From contig JAFUGA010000054.1 of NCBI GenBank assembly GCA_017469625.1, forward strand, positions 1-64,000: 64,000 nucleotides of DNA, in the 5' to 3' direction. Within the stretch, counting starts at the first letter, position 1. The number at the start of each line of letters is the position of its first letter. The stretch comes from Bacteroidales bacterium. Lineage in GTDB: Bacteria > Bacteroidota > Bacteroidia > Bacteroidales > P3. The notes under the pieces were generated by a model that was given only the letters and a program-made list of their open reading frames with translations, did not search any database and was not told where the DNA came from. Positions 38,504 to 48,655 of the stretch are shown piece by piece. The translations under genes were made by a program, and so were the position numbers.

Positions 38504-41092
38504 ATGAATTTCAAAAAAGTTTTACCACACATCGTTGCTGTAATAGTATTTATAGCATGTTCTTTTATCTATTTTTCACCAATACTTGATGGAAAACAAC
38601 TAAACCAGAGCGATATGAATCAGTTCTCTGGAATGAGTAAATCCATAGATGATTATCACAGAAACAGTGGAAATTATTCTGAATGGACTAATTCCATGTT
38701 CTCTGGTATGCCTACATATCAGATAAAGAATGCACATAATTTCAACGTTATAGAATTTATAAACGTACCTCTTACTTTGGGACCTTATTCTCATAGTACC
38801 GGTATTTTGTTTTTGATGGCTTTAGGATTTTATATCTTTTTAGTCGTTATTGGAGTAAATCCTTGGATGAGTATATTTGCAGGTTTGATTTACGCTTTAG
38901 GGTCTTACAATATTATTATAATAGGTGTAGGTCATATAACAAAGGCTTGGGCTATGGCTATGATAGCACCAATACTTGCAGGTATGATTTTGGTAATGAA
39001 AAAGAAGTATCTGAGTGGTGTTGCTCTATTTACGTTGGCTTTAGGTATGCAATTATCTTTCAATCATATTCAAATAACTTATTATACTCTTATTACCTCT
39101 ATTGTTCTTGGAATATCCTATCTTGTATATTGCATAAAAGACAAAGAATTTAAAGAACTTGGAAAAGTTTTCTGCATATTGGTTATAGGTGCTTTGATAG
39201 CAGTAATGCCATCTTCTGCTCACCTAATGGTGAACCAAGAATATGTAAAACAAACTATGAGAGGCGGTAGTGAACTTAGCGTAAAACCTCAGCAAAACAA
39301 TCAAAGCAGCGTAAATGATAAAGGTTTGGATATAGATTATGCATATAATTGGAGTTATGGTAAAGGAGAAACAATGACTCTTCTTATTCCAGACTATAAA
39401 GGTGGCGGTGGTGCAGATATAAAACGTATAAGTAATGGAAATATTACTAAAAACCGTATGAGAGAACTTCAAAGTACTGCTCCAAAAATTCAAGACCAAA
39501 ATGCTTTTTCTCAAATAGCAAACTCTTATCTTACATCAAACTATTTTGGAAAGCAACCTTTCACGGCTGGACCTGTATATTTCGGTGCTATAGTTATATT
39601 CCTTGCTCTTTTAGGTTTCATAGTATTGGACAATAGATGGAGATGGTGGCTTTTGATTGCAACTATAATAAGTATACTTCTTTCTTGGGGAAACAATTTT
39701 ATGATTTTGAATGAATGGTTGTTCTATCACCTACCTTTCTATAACAAGTTCCGTACTCCTTCTATGGCTTTAGTAATAGCAAACGTTACTATGTGTATGG
39801 CTGCTTTCTTAGGACTAAAAGCTTTCTTTGAATCGGATAACAAAAAACTAAAAAGCATAGCACTTTATGTAAGTGGAGGTGTTACCCTTTTGATAACTCT
39901 TTTGTGTTCTATTGCACCAAACTTATTTACCGACTTTTCAGCACCTAACGATAATATTTTCAGAGAATATTTAGGCGAAAGTTTTATTTCTTCCCTTGTT
40001 GCAGATAGAGAATCCTTATTTACACACGATGCTTTTAGAAGTTTCATCTTTATAGCCATTGCTTGTGCAAGTCTATTACTTTACAATATGGGCAAGATAA
40101 AAAATCAAACGATTATCTTTTGCATAATAGGTTTATGTGCTGTTATAGATTTGTGGGCTGTGGATAAGAGATACGTTAATAATGAAACAAATTATCAAAC
40201 AAAATATGAGGCTTTGCCTTCTCCAACTAATGCAGAAACTGCTCTTTTGGACGAAGTAATGAACAAAAAGCCTAATCACTACAGAGTTTATAATATGAGC
40301 CTTAACGCTTTCAACGATGCATCTACCTCTTATTTCTTCCCATCAATAGGAGGTTATAATGCAGCCAAACTACAAAGATACCAAGATGTTATAGACTTTT
40401 ATTTCACTAATCCAAATTATAAACAAAACAATCTGAACGATACTTCTCTTCTTATAAGCAACCCTTTCAGACAGGTTATGCTTCAAGCCTCAACTATGAA
40501 AGGTTTTTCTATGCCGAACATAGGAGTTTTGAATATGTTGGATACTCGTTATATAATTATAAATCAAGATGTTTTCATAGAGAATACAGAAGCCTGTGGT
40601 CCAGCATGGTTTGTTAATAACATAAAATGGGCAAACAATGCCGATGAAGAAATACTTGCTTTAGACAATTTCAACCCTAAAGAAACTGTTGTAATAAACA
40701 AAGAGTTCTCTTCTCAAATAAAGGAAGTGAAAAACGATGAAAACGCAAAAGTAACCTTTATAAATGACGAGTGGGATAACCCTGAAAAAAGAGTTTATAA
40801 GACACAATCTTCTTCTGCTCAAGTATTAGTTTTCTCTGAGATATATTACAAAGATTCTTGGAAAGCATACCTTGACGGAAAAGAAGTTCCATATTTCAGA
40901 GCCGATTATTTACTAAGGGCAATGTATGTTCCTGCTGGTAATCATACTATAGAATTTATCTGTAAGTCAGACACCGTAAAAAAAGGTCGTATAATAAACT
41001 TTGCAGGTTCAGTACTACTTATAGCATTGTTGCTTTCAGCACTTTGCCTACCTTTTATAGAAAAATTAAAAAAGAATAAACAAATAGATTAA
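38504..41092 (+). CDS. YfhO-like polytopic membrane protein
   Basis: An 862-residue membrane protein with about a dozen hydrophobic segments. One lies at the N-terminus (VIVFIACSFIYFSPIL), many follow at 95-245 and 350-560, and one is near the C-terminus (INFAGSVLLIALLLSALCL). A large extracytoplasmic domain occupies about 565-830. This matches the YfhO family, GT-C-like proteins implicated in glycosylation of surface polymers in Firmicutes; the role in Bacteroidota is not established. The next gene begins 5 nt downstream, so the two are co-transcribed. Confidence 0.82.
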   Translation: MNFKKVLPHIVAVIVFIACSFIYFSPILDGKQLNQSDMNQFSGMSKSIDDYHRNSGNYSEWTNSMFSGMPTYQIKNAHNFNVIEFINVPLTLGPYSHSTGILFLMALGFYIFLVVIGVNPWMSIFAGLIYALGSYNIIIIGVGHITKAWAMAMIAPILAGMILVMKKKYLSGVALFTLALGMQLSFNHIQITYYTLITSIVLGISYLVYCIKDKEFKELGKVFCILVIGALIAVMPSSAHLMVNQEYVKQTMRGGSELSVKPQQNNQSSVNDKGLDIDYAYNWSYGKGETMTLLIPDYKGGGGADIKRISNGNITKNRMRELQSTAPKIQDQNAFSQIANSYLTSNYFGKQPFTAGPVYFGAIVIFLALLGFIVLDNRWRWWLLIATIISILLSWGNNFMILNEWLFYHLPFYNKFRTPSMALVIANVTMCMAAFLGLKAFFESDNKKLKSIALYVSGGVTLLITLLCSIAPNLFTDFSAPNDNIFREYLGESFISSLVADRESLFTHDAFRSFIFIAIACASLLLYNMGKIKNQTIIFCIIGLCAVIDLWAVDKRYVNNETNYQTKYEALPSPTNAETALLDEVMNKKPNHYRVYNMSLNAFNDASTSYFFPSIGGYNAAKLQRYQDVIDFYFTNPNYKQNNLNDTSLLISNPFRQVMLQASTMKGFSMPNIGVLNMLDTRYIIINQDVFIENTEACGPAWFVNNIKWANNADEEILALDNFNPKETVVINKEFSSQIKEVKNDENAKVTFINDEWDNPEKRVYKTQSSSAQVLVFSEIYYKDSWKAYLDGKEVPYFRADYLLRAMYVPAGNHTIEFICKSDTVKKGRIINFAGSVLLIALLLSALCLPFIEKLKKNKQID

Positions 41093-41097
41093 GCCTT

Positions 41098-41970
41098 ATG
41101 AAAAAATTGTTATTTGCTGTGATTATAGCAGGTGTTTGTTTTTCTGCCTGCACATCAAAGAAAGAACAACAGATGAAAGAACAGTTGTTAAGAGATTCAT
41201 TCAATATAGTATTGAATGAACAAAAATCTCAAGTAGAAACACTTATCTCTCAGATGACTGAGATAGATGAAAATCTCAATGATATAGCATCTCAGTACCA
41301 AGATTTGCAAGCATACGCTCGCAACGAAGGAGATATAAACAAAAACAAAGCCCAGAGTATAGGTGAGAAAATAAACGCCATAGCAGACCTATTGGCAAAA
41401 GACAAAGAAAAGATTGCAGCACTGCAAAACAATCTTTCAAAACAAAAGAATTCTTTTGCTACAAATAAGAAACTTCAAGAACAACTTTCTCTTATGAATG
41501 AAAAAGTTGCTATGCAAGAATCTCAGTTGGCAGAATTAACAAAACAATTGCAGGATAAGAATACAGAACTTGGCACATTGAACGAACAAGTTAAGAAACT
41601 GCAAGCAGAAAACAAGAAAAACAAATCTGCTATGAGTGAATTGGAAGATGAAAGATACTCTGCTTACTTTATAGTGGGTACAAAAAAGGAATTGAAAAAT
41701 GCAGGTGTTATAGATTCCAAAGGTGGTTTTATAGGATTGGGTAAAACCATAGTTATGGCAAGCAGTGGTAATATAGAAAATATGAAAAAAATAGATATGA
41801 GAAACGTAAATGAAATACCACTTATGGGCAAAGCCATAAAGATAATTACACCTCACCCTGCTTCATCATATTCTCTTACAGGCAATACTTCCAAACCATC
41901 ATCTATAGTAATAGAATCTATAAATGACTTTTGGAAAAACTCACGTTGCTTAGTCATAATGATAAAATAA
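41098..41970 (+). CDS. Coiled-coil lipoprotein, function unknown
   Basis: A 290-residue lipoprotein (FSACTSKKEQ lipobox near residue 18). A long charged coiled coil covers about 25-185 (heptad-like EQLSLMNEKVAMQESQLAELTKQL). A globular C-terminal domain of about 100 residues begins at YSAYFIVGTKKELKNAGVID and ends in FWKNSRCLVIMIK. Similar proteins are common in Bacteroidales, but I cannot name a function. Adjacency to the YfhO-like gene suggests a joint envelope role. Its stop is followed by repeat locus 9 without a hairpin. Confidence 0.75.
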   Translation: MKKLLFAVIIAGVCFSACTSKKEQQMKEQLLRDSFNIVLNEQKSQVETLISQMTEIDENLNDIASQYQDLQAYARNEGDINKNKAQSIGEKINAIADLLAKDKEKIAALQNNLSKQKNSFATNKKLQEQLSLMNEKVAMQESQLAELTKQLQDKNTELGTLNEQVKKLQAENKKNKSAMSELEDERYSAYFIVGTKKELKNAGVIDSKGGFIGLGKTIVMASSGNIENMKKIDMRNVNEIPLMGKAIKIITPHPASSYSLTGNTSKPSSIVIESINDFWKNSRCLVIMIK

Positions 41971-42038
41971 GATTTTTCTTTTAACTCTATGGTTTGAAAA
42001 CTTTGTTTAACGACTATAGAACAAAATCATAATCTAAT

Positions 42039-42562
42039 AGAATCAAATTCTACCACCATAGAACTTGATTCTATTTTTGTAGAACTTCGTTTTAGAATTC
42101 TATCTCTTTGTTTTAATTTTCTCTTTCTTTGTTTTAGAAAATTAGAATAAAGTTTCGTGAGAGGGAAACGAAGTTTTAGAAAACTAAAACAAAATTCTAT
42201 GGGGTTAGTATAAAGAATGAAGTTTGTTAAATAAAGTTTTATAGAAAATATATAGGAAAATAGAACAGTTTAGTAAAGTTCTAAAGAGGTGAAATGTTAA
42301 AATTTTCCCACCAAACAAAGAAAGAGGAGAAGATAATGGGTGAAAAATTTTATGAAAAGGAATTTTAGAACACTAAATGAAGTATTATTTTCCAAAAATT
42401 AAGAAATAGAAACGTCTAATTTTATTCTATTTTTGCAAAACAAAATTCCACTCCCACGAAACTTTGTTTTATTTTTCTATCTCTTTGTTCTAATTTTATA
42501 GAACTTTATTCTAATTTTCTAAAACAAAGAGATAGAATTCTATATCTTTATTATAAAAATTA
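42039..42562. repeat. 21-bp lattice, locus 9: composite element ending in the murF-alr stop
   Basis: Ten units in register from 42039, a conserved central segment (about 42249-42436), and six units from 42437. The last unit ends at 42562, so its final three bases are the complement of the murF-alr stop codon (42560-42562). The two registers are 398 bp apart, as in inverted locus 7. It lies between convergent genes. A palindrome around GAATTC near 42530 could act as a hairpin on the murF-alr transcript. Confidence 0.9.
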
Positions 42563-44962
42563 CTCTTGGTAATAGACTCTTTTTATTCTTTGGGAGATAG
42601 ATGTAAATACTTCGTATGGAATAGTTTGAAGTGCGTTAGAGATGTTTTCTACAGGGTTTTCTTCCCCGAAAATAATGACAGTATCTCCCTCTTTAGCATT
42701 AGTATCTGTTATATCTATCATACACATATCCATACATATATTTCCTATTATTGGTACGAAGTTTCCATTAAGATAAACCTTGAATTTACCTTTACCCAAA
42801 CGTCTATTTAGTCCATCGGCATAACCTATCGGAATAACGCCTATTCGTGTAGGTTTCTCACTAACGAAACCACGAGAATAGGAAACGTCTTCTCCTTTGC
42901 CTATCTCTCTTATCTGAGTTATGCAAGTGCGTAAGGTATGGACACTTCTTAGGTAAGAATTTTCTTTTTCATCGCAACCCACACCGTACATACCTATACC
43001 CAAACGCACCATATCGTAATGTGCATTCTGAAATCTGTATATACCAGAAGAATTGCAGATATGACGCATAATTTTGTAATCAAAAGAGTTGATAATTTTT
43101 GAACTCATAGTTTCAAATTTTGCTATCTGCTGATTGGTATAAATATCAAAATCTTTCTCATCTGCTCCGTATAAATGAGAAAAAACACTTATAACTCTTA
43201 TGTTTTTATGTGAAAGTAGTTTTTCTATAACTGTTTCAATATCTTTTTCTTCCAATCCCATACGGTGCATACCCGTATCAAGTTTTATATGGATATTTAT
43301 TTTCTCATTTATGAATCTTTCCAATACATTCTTTGAGTGTATAACAGGTTCTAAGTTGTACTCTTTTATTTTGTCCATGCTTTCTTCCTCTGGCGTTATA
43401 ACCATAATGGGAAGTTTTATACCTTTCTTTCTAAGTTCCACACCCTCATCGGCAAAGGCAACAGTAAGATAATCAACTAAGTTTTCTCTCTCTAAAAACG
43501 AAGCCACATCATAGCCACCACTACCATAGGCAGAGGCTTTCACCATAGCCATAAGTTTGGTTTGAGGTTTCAAAAGCGAACGAAAATATTTTACATTGTC
43601 AGAAATAGCAGAAAGGTTTATCTCAAGCACACTTTGATGACCTTTTTCTGCAATTTGGCGAGATATAAGTTCAAAATGAAAATTTCTTGCACCTTTTAAA
43701 AGTATTGCTATGTTGGAAACATCACTACGTTTCAAGTTTGCAATGTATTCATCTGTAGTTTTATAGAACTGCTTTTTCTTTATAGAAATAAGATGTTTGT
43801 TTTCAAAGAAATTATTTCCTATAGCAATTATCTCTTGTATGTTTTTGTTATTCAAAAGAGTGTTTATCTCAGAATACAAACTTTGTTGAGAGTTGCTACT
43901 TTGTTCCAAATCGGATAGGATAACAAGTTTTTCATCTCTGTTTTGACGGTTGAGGTAATCCAAAGCTATCTCCAAAGAAGTTAAATCGTTTGAATACGAA
44001 TCGTTTATAAGGACAGAATTATTTATACCTTGCTTTATCTCAAACCTCATCTCAACAGGAGAAAGATAAGGTATTCTTTTGATGAGATTTTCTTTGTTTA
44101 TACCTATTTCAAGGCAAAAAATAAAAGCATTTATTGCGTTTTCAATGCTTGCCTTATCAAAAAACGGTAGATTAAGTTCTTGTTTTAGAGTGGTATAATT
44201 ATATTTATCATCTTCGTTTTCACCCCAAGAAATAGTCTGAATATTATTCTGTTGTGCAAAGTTTTTAATCTTCTCTTTTAAGGTAGGGTTTTCGCTGTGG
44301 AAAATAAGTTTTTGGCAGTTTGTGAATAGTTTTAATTTTTCGTCTATCTTTTCGTAAATATCTGAAAAATAGATTTGATGAGCATCTCCTATATTTGTGA
44401 ATATTCCTATTTGAGGCTGTATGACTAAGGCAAGGTTTTGCATCTCGTCTTTCTTTGAAATACCTGCTTCAAATATAGCAATATCTTCATTTAATGAAGT
44501 TTGACAAACTGAAAACGGCACTCCTATTTGAGAATTGTAACTTTTAGGACTTGTAAATACCTTTTTCTCGGCGTTTATCAACTCTTTAATCCACTCTTTA
44601 GTAATAGTCTTTCCATTGGAACCTGCTATAGCACAGACAAGAGTTCGTTTCATATCCTTTCTATGCAGTTGTGCAAGTGTTTGAAGGGCTTTTACAGTGT
44701 CATTGCAAACAAGTATGGTAGCATCTGGATAAGAAAATTTATCATTTTCGCAAACAAACATACGTATACCTTTATTATAAAGTTCATCTATAAACTTGCT
44801 TCCATCGTTATTTTGAGTCTTTATTGCGAAAAAAACAGTCCCATTTACAGAATTTAACCTCCTGCTGTCAAAAAGAATGTTGTCTATTTTAACATCTTTA
44901 TACTTTTCTCCTACAATCTCGCCATTTATTGCTAAGGCTAAGTCTTTTAACGTGATTTTCAT
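42560..44962 (-). CDS. Fused MurF (UDP-MurNAc-tripeptide D-Ala-D-Ala ligase) and alanine racemase
   Basis: A bifunctional cytoplasmic enzyme of peptidoglycan synthesis, 800 residues. The N-terminal half is MurF: ATP loop GSNGKTITKEWI near residue 112, central and C-terminal Mur-ligase domains to about 430. The C-terminal half is a PLP-dependent alanine racemase: VKASAYGSGGYDV carries the PLP lysine, and a second-base tyrosine lies in the RLGIGMYGVG region or later. Coupling racemase and ligase is a standard Bacteroidota fusion. An upstream start (44977) is possible; I use the ATG at 44962, preceded by AAAGG. The stop lies inside repeat locus 9. Confidence 0.92.
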   Translation of the reverse strand: MKITLKDLALAINGEIVGEKYKDVKIDNILFDSRRLNSVNGTVFFAIKTQNNDGSKFIDELYNKGIRMFVCENDKFSYPDATILVCNDTVKALQTLAQLHRKDMKRTLVCAIAGSNGKTITKEWIKELINAEKKVFTSPKSYNSQIGVPFSVCQTSLNEDIAIFEAGISKKDEMQNLALVIQPQIGIFTNIGDAHQIYFSDIYEKIDEKLKLFTNCQKLIFHSENPTLKEKIKNFAQQNNIQTISWGENEDDKYNYTTLKQELNLPFFDKASIENAINAFIFCLEIGINKENLIKRIPYLSPVEMRFEIKQGINNSVLINDSYSNDLTSLEIALDYLNRQNRDEKLVILSDLEQSSNSQQSLYSEINTLLNNKNIQEIIAIGNNFFENKHLISIKKKQFYKTTDEYIANLKRSDVSNIAILLKGARNFHFELISRQIAEKGHQSVLEINLSAISDNVKYFRSLLKPQTKLMAMVKASAYGSGGYDVASFLERENLVDYLTVAFADEGVELRKKGIKLPIMVITPEEESMDKIKEYNLEPVIHSKNVLERFINEKINIHIKLDTGMHRMGLEEKDIETVIEKLLSHKNIRVISVFSHLYGADEKDFDIYTNQQIAKFETMSSKIINSFDYKIMRHICNSSGIYRFQNAHYDMVRLGIGMYGVGCDEKENSYLRSVHTLRTCITQIREIGKGEDVSYSRGFVSEKPTRIGVIPIGYADGLNRRLGKGKFKVYLNGNFVPIIGNICMDMCMIDITDTNAKEGDTVIIFGEENPVENISNALQTIPYEVFTSISQRIKRVYYQE

Positions 44963-44984
44963 AACCTTTAAGTCCAATTTTTTG

Positions 44985-44992
44985 CAAAAATA
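44985..44992 (-). promoter_or_regulatory. -7 element (TATTTTTG) for murF-alr
   Basis: It matches TAnnTTTG on the minus strand 22 nt before the chosen start at 44962. This supports that start over 44977, which would leave about 4 nt of leader. Confidence 0.5.
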
Positions 44993-45013
44993 TGAAAAAA
45001 AATGAAAATAAAT

Positions 45014-45044
45014 TTTATCATTTCAATAAATGTATATATCTTTG
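45014..45044 (+). promoter_or_regulatory. Promoter for gdhA
   Basis: TATCTTTG (45037-45044) matches the -7 consensus. A near -33 element (TTTA, 45014-45017) lies 19 nt upstream. The leader to the ATG at 45121 is about 75 nt, long for this window. Confidence 0.6.
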
Positions 45045-45120
45045 CGACATCTTTTTCCACAAAACAAATAAAAAGGAGAAAGAGTTTATACATAAAAATA
45101 ACATTAAAAAGACAAATATT

Positions 45121-46455
45121 ATGAACGTAGAAAAACTTTTAGCTGATGTACAAGCTAAAAACCCTAATCAGCCATTGTTCTTACAGGCTGTTACAGAAGT
45201 TCTTGAGACAATAAAGGATTACGTTAACGCAAATCCTAAATATGACCAACATAAAGTTGTTGAAAGAATGCTTGAACCAGATAGAATTTATCAATTCAGA
45301 GTAGAATGGGTAGATGATAAAGGTGAAATCCAAATCAACCGTGGATACAGAGTACAATTCAATAACGCAATAGGACCTTACAAAGGTGGATTACGTTTTC
45401 ATCCAACTGTAACTCTTGATACATTGAAGTTCTTAGGTTTTGAACAAACATTCAAAAACTCTCTTACTACATTACCTATGGGTGGTGGTAAAGGTGGTTC
45501 AGATTTTGACCCTAAAGGCAAATCAGACCTTGAAATCATGCGTTTCTGCCAAGCTTTCATGACAGAATTATTTAAATACATAGGACCAGACAGAGATGTT
45601 CCTGCTGGAGATATAGGTGTAGGTGGTAGAGAAATAGGTTACCTTTACGGAATGTACAAAAAACTTGCTTGCGAAAATACAGGCGTTCTTACAGGAAAAG
45701 GTGCTGAATTTGGTGGTTCTATCCTTAGACCAGAAGCTACAGGTTTTGGTGCAATATATTTTGTACAAAATATGCTTCAAGTTAAAGGTGATGACATAAA
45801 AGGTAAGACTGTTGCTATATCTGGTTTTGGTAACGTTGCATGGGGTGCTGTTACAAAAGCAACTGAATTAGGTGCAAAAGTTATCTGTATTTCTGGACCA
45901 GACGGATACGTTATTGACGAAACAGGTTTCAACCAAGAAAAAATAGATTATATGCTTGAACTTCGTGCTTCAAACAATAACGTTGTAGCTCCTTTCGCAG
46001 AAAAATTCCCTACAGCAAAATTCGTTGCAGGAAGAAAACCTTGGGAAGTAAAAGTTGATATAGCTCTTCCATGTGCAATACAAAATGAACTTGGAGCAGA
46101 AGATGCTGAAACTCTTGTAAAGAACGGCGTTAAACTTGTTTGCGAAGTTTCTAATATGGGTTGTAAAGCAGAAGCTATAGCAGTTCTTCAAAAAGCTAAA
46201 GTAAGCTTCGCTCCTGGTAAAGCTGCAAATGCAGGTGGTGTAGGTGTATCTGGATTGGAAATGAGTCAAAATGCAGAACATCTTCCTTGGACTGCAGCAG
46301 AAGTTGACCAAAGATTACACGCTATGATGGACTCTATCCACGCAAACTGTGTTAAATACGGAACAGAAGATGGTTACATCAACTACGTTAAAGGAGCAAA
46401 CATTGCTGGATTTATAAAAGTTGCTGATGCTATGATTCAACTTGGAGTTTGCTAA
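45121..46455 (+). CDS. gdhA: NADP-type glutamate dehydrogenase
   Basis: A 444-residue hexameric enzyme converting 2-oxoglutarate and ammonia to glutamate. The substrate-binding block GGLRFHP is followed by the catalytic lysine region (LPMGGGKGGSDFDPKGK). The Rossmann motif is GFGNVAWGA. Length and the FEQTFKNSLT segment fit the 50-kDa class used mainly for ammonia assimilation. An in-frame upstream extension (to 44992) crosses the promoter and adds 43 low-complexity residues, so it is rejected. A strong terminator follows. Confidence 0.95.
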   Translation: MNVEKLLADVQAKNPNQPLFLQAVTEVLETIKDYVNANPKYDQHKVVERMLEPDRIYQFRVEWVDDKGEIQINRGYRVQFNNAIGPYKGGLRFHPTVTLDTLKFLGFEQTFKNSLTTLPMGGGKGGSDFDPKGKSDLEIMRFCQAFMTELFKYIGPDRDVPAGDIGVGGREIGYLYGMYKKLACENTGVLTGKGAEFGGSILRPEATGFGAIYFVQNMLQVKGDDIKGKTVAISGFGNVAWGAVTKATELGAKVICISGPDGYVIDETGFNQEKIDYMLELRASNNNVVAPFAEKFPTAKFVAGRKPWEVKVDIALPCAIQNELGAEDAETLVKNGVKLVCEVSNMGCKAEAIAVLQKAKVSFAPGKAANAGGVGVSGLEMSQNAEHLPWTAAEVDQRLHAMMDSIHANCVKYGTEDGYINYVKGANIAGFIKVADAMIQLGVC

Positions 46456-46480
46456 TCATAAAGCGATAAATAATAACTTA

Positions 46481-46515
46481 GTAACCGTTCATCATCTGAA
46501 CGGTTACTTTTTTTT
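46481..46515 (+). terminator. Strong terminator after gdhA
   Basis: GTAACCGTTCA (46481-46491) pairs with TGAACGGTTAC (46497-46507) across a 5-nt loop and is followed by eight T residues. Confidence 0.93.
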
Positions 46516-46642
46516 ATACCAAAAACTTTATCTCCCAAACAAAAATAGTACCCTACATCTTCCCAACAAACCTTATCAACCACCATATCTCCATAACCTA
46601 CTATTAATTTTCCAATTCCCACAAACCTTATTTTACATTTCT

Positions 46643-46789
46643 AAAACTTCGTTTCCCTCTCACGAAACTTTATTCTAATTTTCTAAAACAAAGAAAGAGA
46701 AAATTAAAACAAAGTTCTACGAAATTAAAACAAAGAAAGAGAAAACTGTTTCTTTGTTTTAGATTTCTATTTCTTTGTTTCGTAAGGGT
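46643..46789. repeat. 21-bp lattice array, locus 10 (7 units)
   Basis: Seven exact units from 46643 to 46789, three forward in the middle with reverse-type units at both ends. It lies between convergent gdhA and ftcd, both of which have their own hairpin terminators. Unlike the other large convergent loci it lacks the conserved central segment. Confidence 0.88.
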
Positions 46790-46810
46790 AGAAGGTGGAT
46801 AGAAGTTGTT

Positions 46811-46849
46811 TGGTGATGGGGGTGGATTTGGTGGGGTTGGAGGGGGGTA
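46811..46849 (+). other. G-rich tract beside repeat locus 10
   Basis: Within 39 bp there are G runs of five, four and six together with several GG pairs, on the plus strand. It sits between the array and the ftcd terminator, outside both expected transcripts. It could fold as a G-quadruplex and is very unlike the surrounding A/T-rich DNA. Confidence 0.55.
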
Positions 46850-46860
46850 GAGAGAAAAGA

Positions 46861-46896
46861 AAAAAAGTCTGAATAAGGTTTTATTCAGACTTTTTT
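46861..46896 (-). terminator. Hairpin terminator after ftcd (bidirectional)
   Basis: A 16-bp perfect stem (46861-46876 with 46881-46896) has a 4-nt loop. A and T runs at the arm ends allow termination in either direction. It lies 24 nt beyond the ftcd stop. Confidence 0.9.
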
Positions 46897-46919
46897 GGTT
46901 TTTGGAATATGATTAAAGA

Positions 46920-48614
46920 TTATTTGCTTATCATTTCCATAACTTTATTAGTGTATTCTTTTTCTATTTCGCAAGCTTCATCTACTAACTTTTGACCTTT
47001 TGCAAGTATATCTTCAACGAATGCTTTATCTTCTAAACTACCGCAATTGATTTTCATATTCATAAAAGCACCAATACAAGCAGTTCTTGCACAAAGAATA
47101 CCTACAGCAGCGTCAGTTACAGAGTTTGGATTACCTGTTTCTACCATTTGTTTGCAGATTTCAAAGCAATCAAATGAACGTTGCAAAGTTTTGAATGGCA
47201 CTTCAATAGCGTATTTTGTAGCATCTTGGATAGCTTGTTGTCTTTTTGCTTTGTCTTCATCTGTTTTCTTTGGCAAGCCAAAAGCATTCATAATCTTGTT
47301 GAAAGCATTTGTATCTTCATCTACAAGGTGTAGTAAATCGTCTTTTATAGCCTGACCTTTTTCTGCAACATCTGAAAATTCTTTCCATCTATCGTCCCAA
47401 CCTGGTTTGTGAGAAGAAAGATTTGCAACCATAGTAGCAAGTGCTGCAGACAAAGAACCAACGTATGCAGAAATACTTCCACCACCTGGAGCAGGACTTT
47501 CGCTGGCTGTTTCATTAGCAAAACCTTTGCATGTAAGGTCTATAAGTTTCTTGCTGTTGTCTTCTATCATATATTCTATAACCTTTTCTTTTGGATTGAA
47601 AGGTTTAAGGTCGTCTAATCCCATAGACTTGATAGCAATCTTTATCAAAGTTTCTTCATCTACACCAAGACTTCTTTCTTGTTTTGCAAGGTAATGTTTT
47701 CCTGCATCAATAAGAGTTTTCTTTGGAACTAATCCCACGATTTCTACGCCTGTTACTCTTACGCCTCTTTTCATTGCTTTGTCGCAAACTTCATCAAAAC
47801 ATACGTGTAAAGGAGTTGCGTTTGCGTTAGTAATATTCATAGAAACTTGTGCTATACCATATTCTTCTATATACCAACCTATGGCTTTTGTTCCTTTAAG
47901 AGTACCTGGTATCCATTTAGCTTTACCGTTTTCATCTAAAACAGGTTTGCCGTTTGGTTTGCCTCCCTCACGCATTTTTCTACCTTTTTCTCTTACATCA
48001 AAAGCAATGGCGTTTGCTCTACGAGTAGATGTTGTGTTAAGGTTGTAATTTACAGCCAAAAGGAAATCTCTTGCACCTACAGCAGTAGCACCGCTTTTTG
48101 CAACTTGTTCATTCCAAGCTTTAGGACCGAAATCTGGTGCTTGTTCTTCTATAGAAAGTCTATCTTTTAATGCTTCGTATTCACCTTGACGGCAAACTGC
48201 AAGATTTTTTCTTTCAGGTTTGAAAGCAGCACTTTCATAGCAATAAACAGGAACTTCCAATTCTGTTGCTATTCTTTGAGCAAGTTTTCTTGCATACTCA
48301 ACTACTTCTTCCATAGTAATATTTGCTACAGGTATAAGAGGACAAACATCTGTTGCACCAAAACGAGGGTGGTCGCCATGATGATTTCTCATATCTATAA
48401 GTTCTTTTGCTTTTTTTACAACAAGAAAAGCACTTTCGCAAACTTGTTCTGGTTCCCCTACAAAGGTAATAACTGTACGGTTTGTAGTTTTTCCTGGGTC
48501 TACATCAAGAAGTTTTACGCCTTCTACTTTTTCTATCTCTGCTACAACTTGATTTATGATATTTTCATTGTTGCCTTCGCTTATATTAGGCACGCACTCA
48601 ATTATCTGTTTCAT
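46920..48614 (-). CDS. Bifunctional glutamate formiminotransferase / formimino-THF cyclodeaminase
   Basis: A 564-residue enzyme of histidine degradation that moves the formimino group from formiminoglutamate to tetrahydrofolate and releases ammonia. The N-terminal transferase domain (about 1-330) starts KQIIECVPNISEG and has the NHHGDHPRFGATDVCPL substrate block. The C-terminal cyclodeaminase (about 350-564) has SPAPGGGSISAYVGSLSAAL. Other hut genes are not adjacent. It follows panC by 41 nt on the same strand, but the two functions are unrelated. Confidence 0.93.
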   Translation of the reverse strand: MKQIIECVPNISEGNNENIINQVVAEIEKVEGVKLLDVDPGKTTNRTVITFVGEPEQVCESAFLVVKKAKELIDMRNHHGDHPRFGATDVCPLIPVANITMEEVVEYARKLAQRIATELEVPVYCYESAAFKPERKNLAVCRQGEYEALKDRLSIEEQAPDFGPKAWNEQVAKSGATAVGARDFLLAVNYNLNTTSTRRANAIAFDVREKGRKMREGGKPNGKPVLDENGKAKWIPGTLKGTKAIGWYIEEYGIAQVSMNITNANATPLHVCFDEVCDKAMKRGVRVTGVEIVGLVPKKTLIDAGKHYLAKQERSLGVDEETLIKIAIKSMGLDDLKPFNPKEKVIEYMIEDNSKKLIDLTCKGFANETASESPAPGGGSISAYVGSLSAALATMVANLSSHKPGWDDRWKEFSDVAEKGQAIKDDLLHLVDEDTNAFNKIMNAFGLPKKTDEDKAKRQQAIQDATKYAIEVPFKTLQRSFDCFEICKQMVETGNPNSVTDAAVGILCARTACIGAFMNMKINCGSLEDKAFVEDILAKGQKLVDEACEIEKEYTNKVMEMISK

Positions 48615-48655
48615 AATTTTGTATATTGTTTATATAATTTTACTTGTTGAAATCT

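Noticed and set aside
44992-45120. N-terminal extension of gdhA by 43 codons
   Set aside because: It crosses the consensus -7 box at 45037-45044 and encodes a low-complexity Lys/Asn-rich peptide; the family start fits the ATG at 45121.
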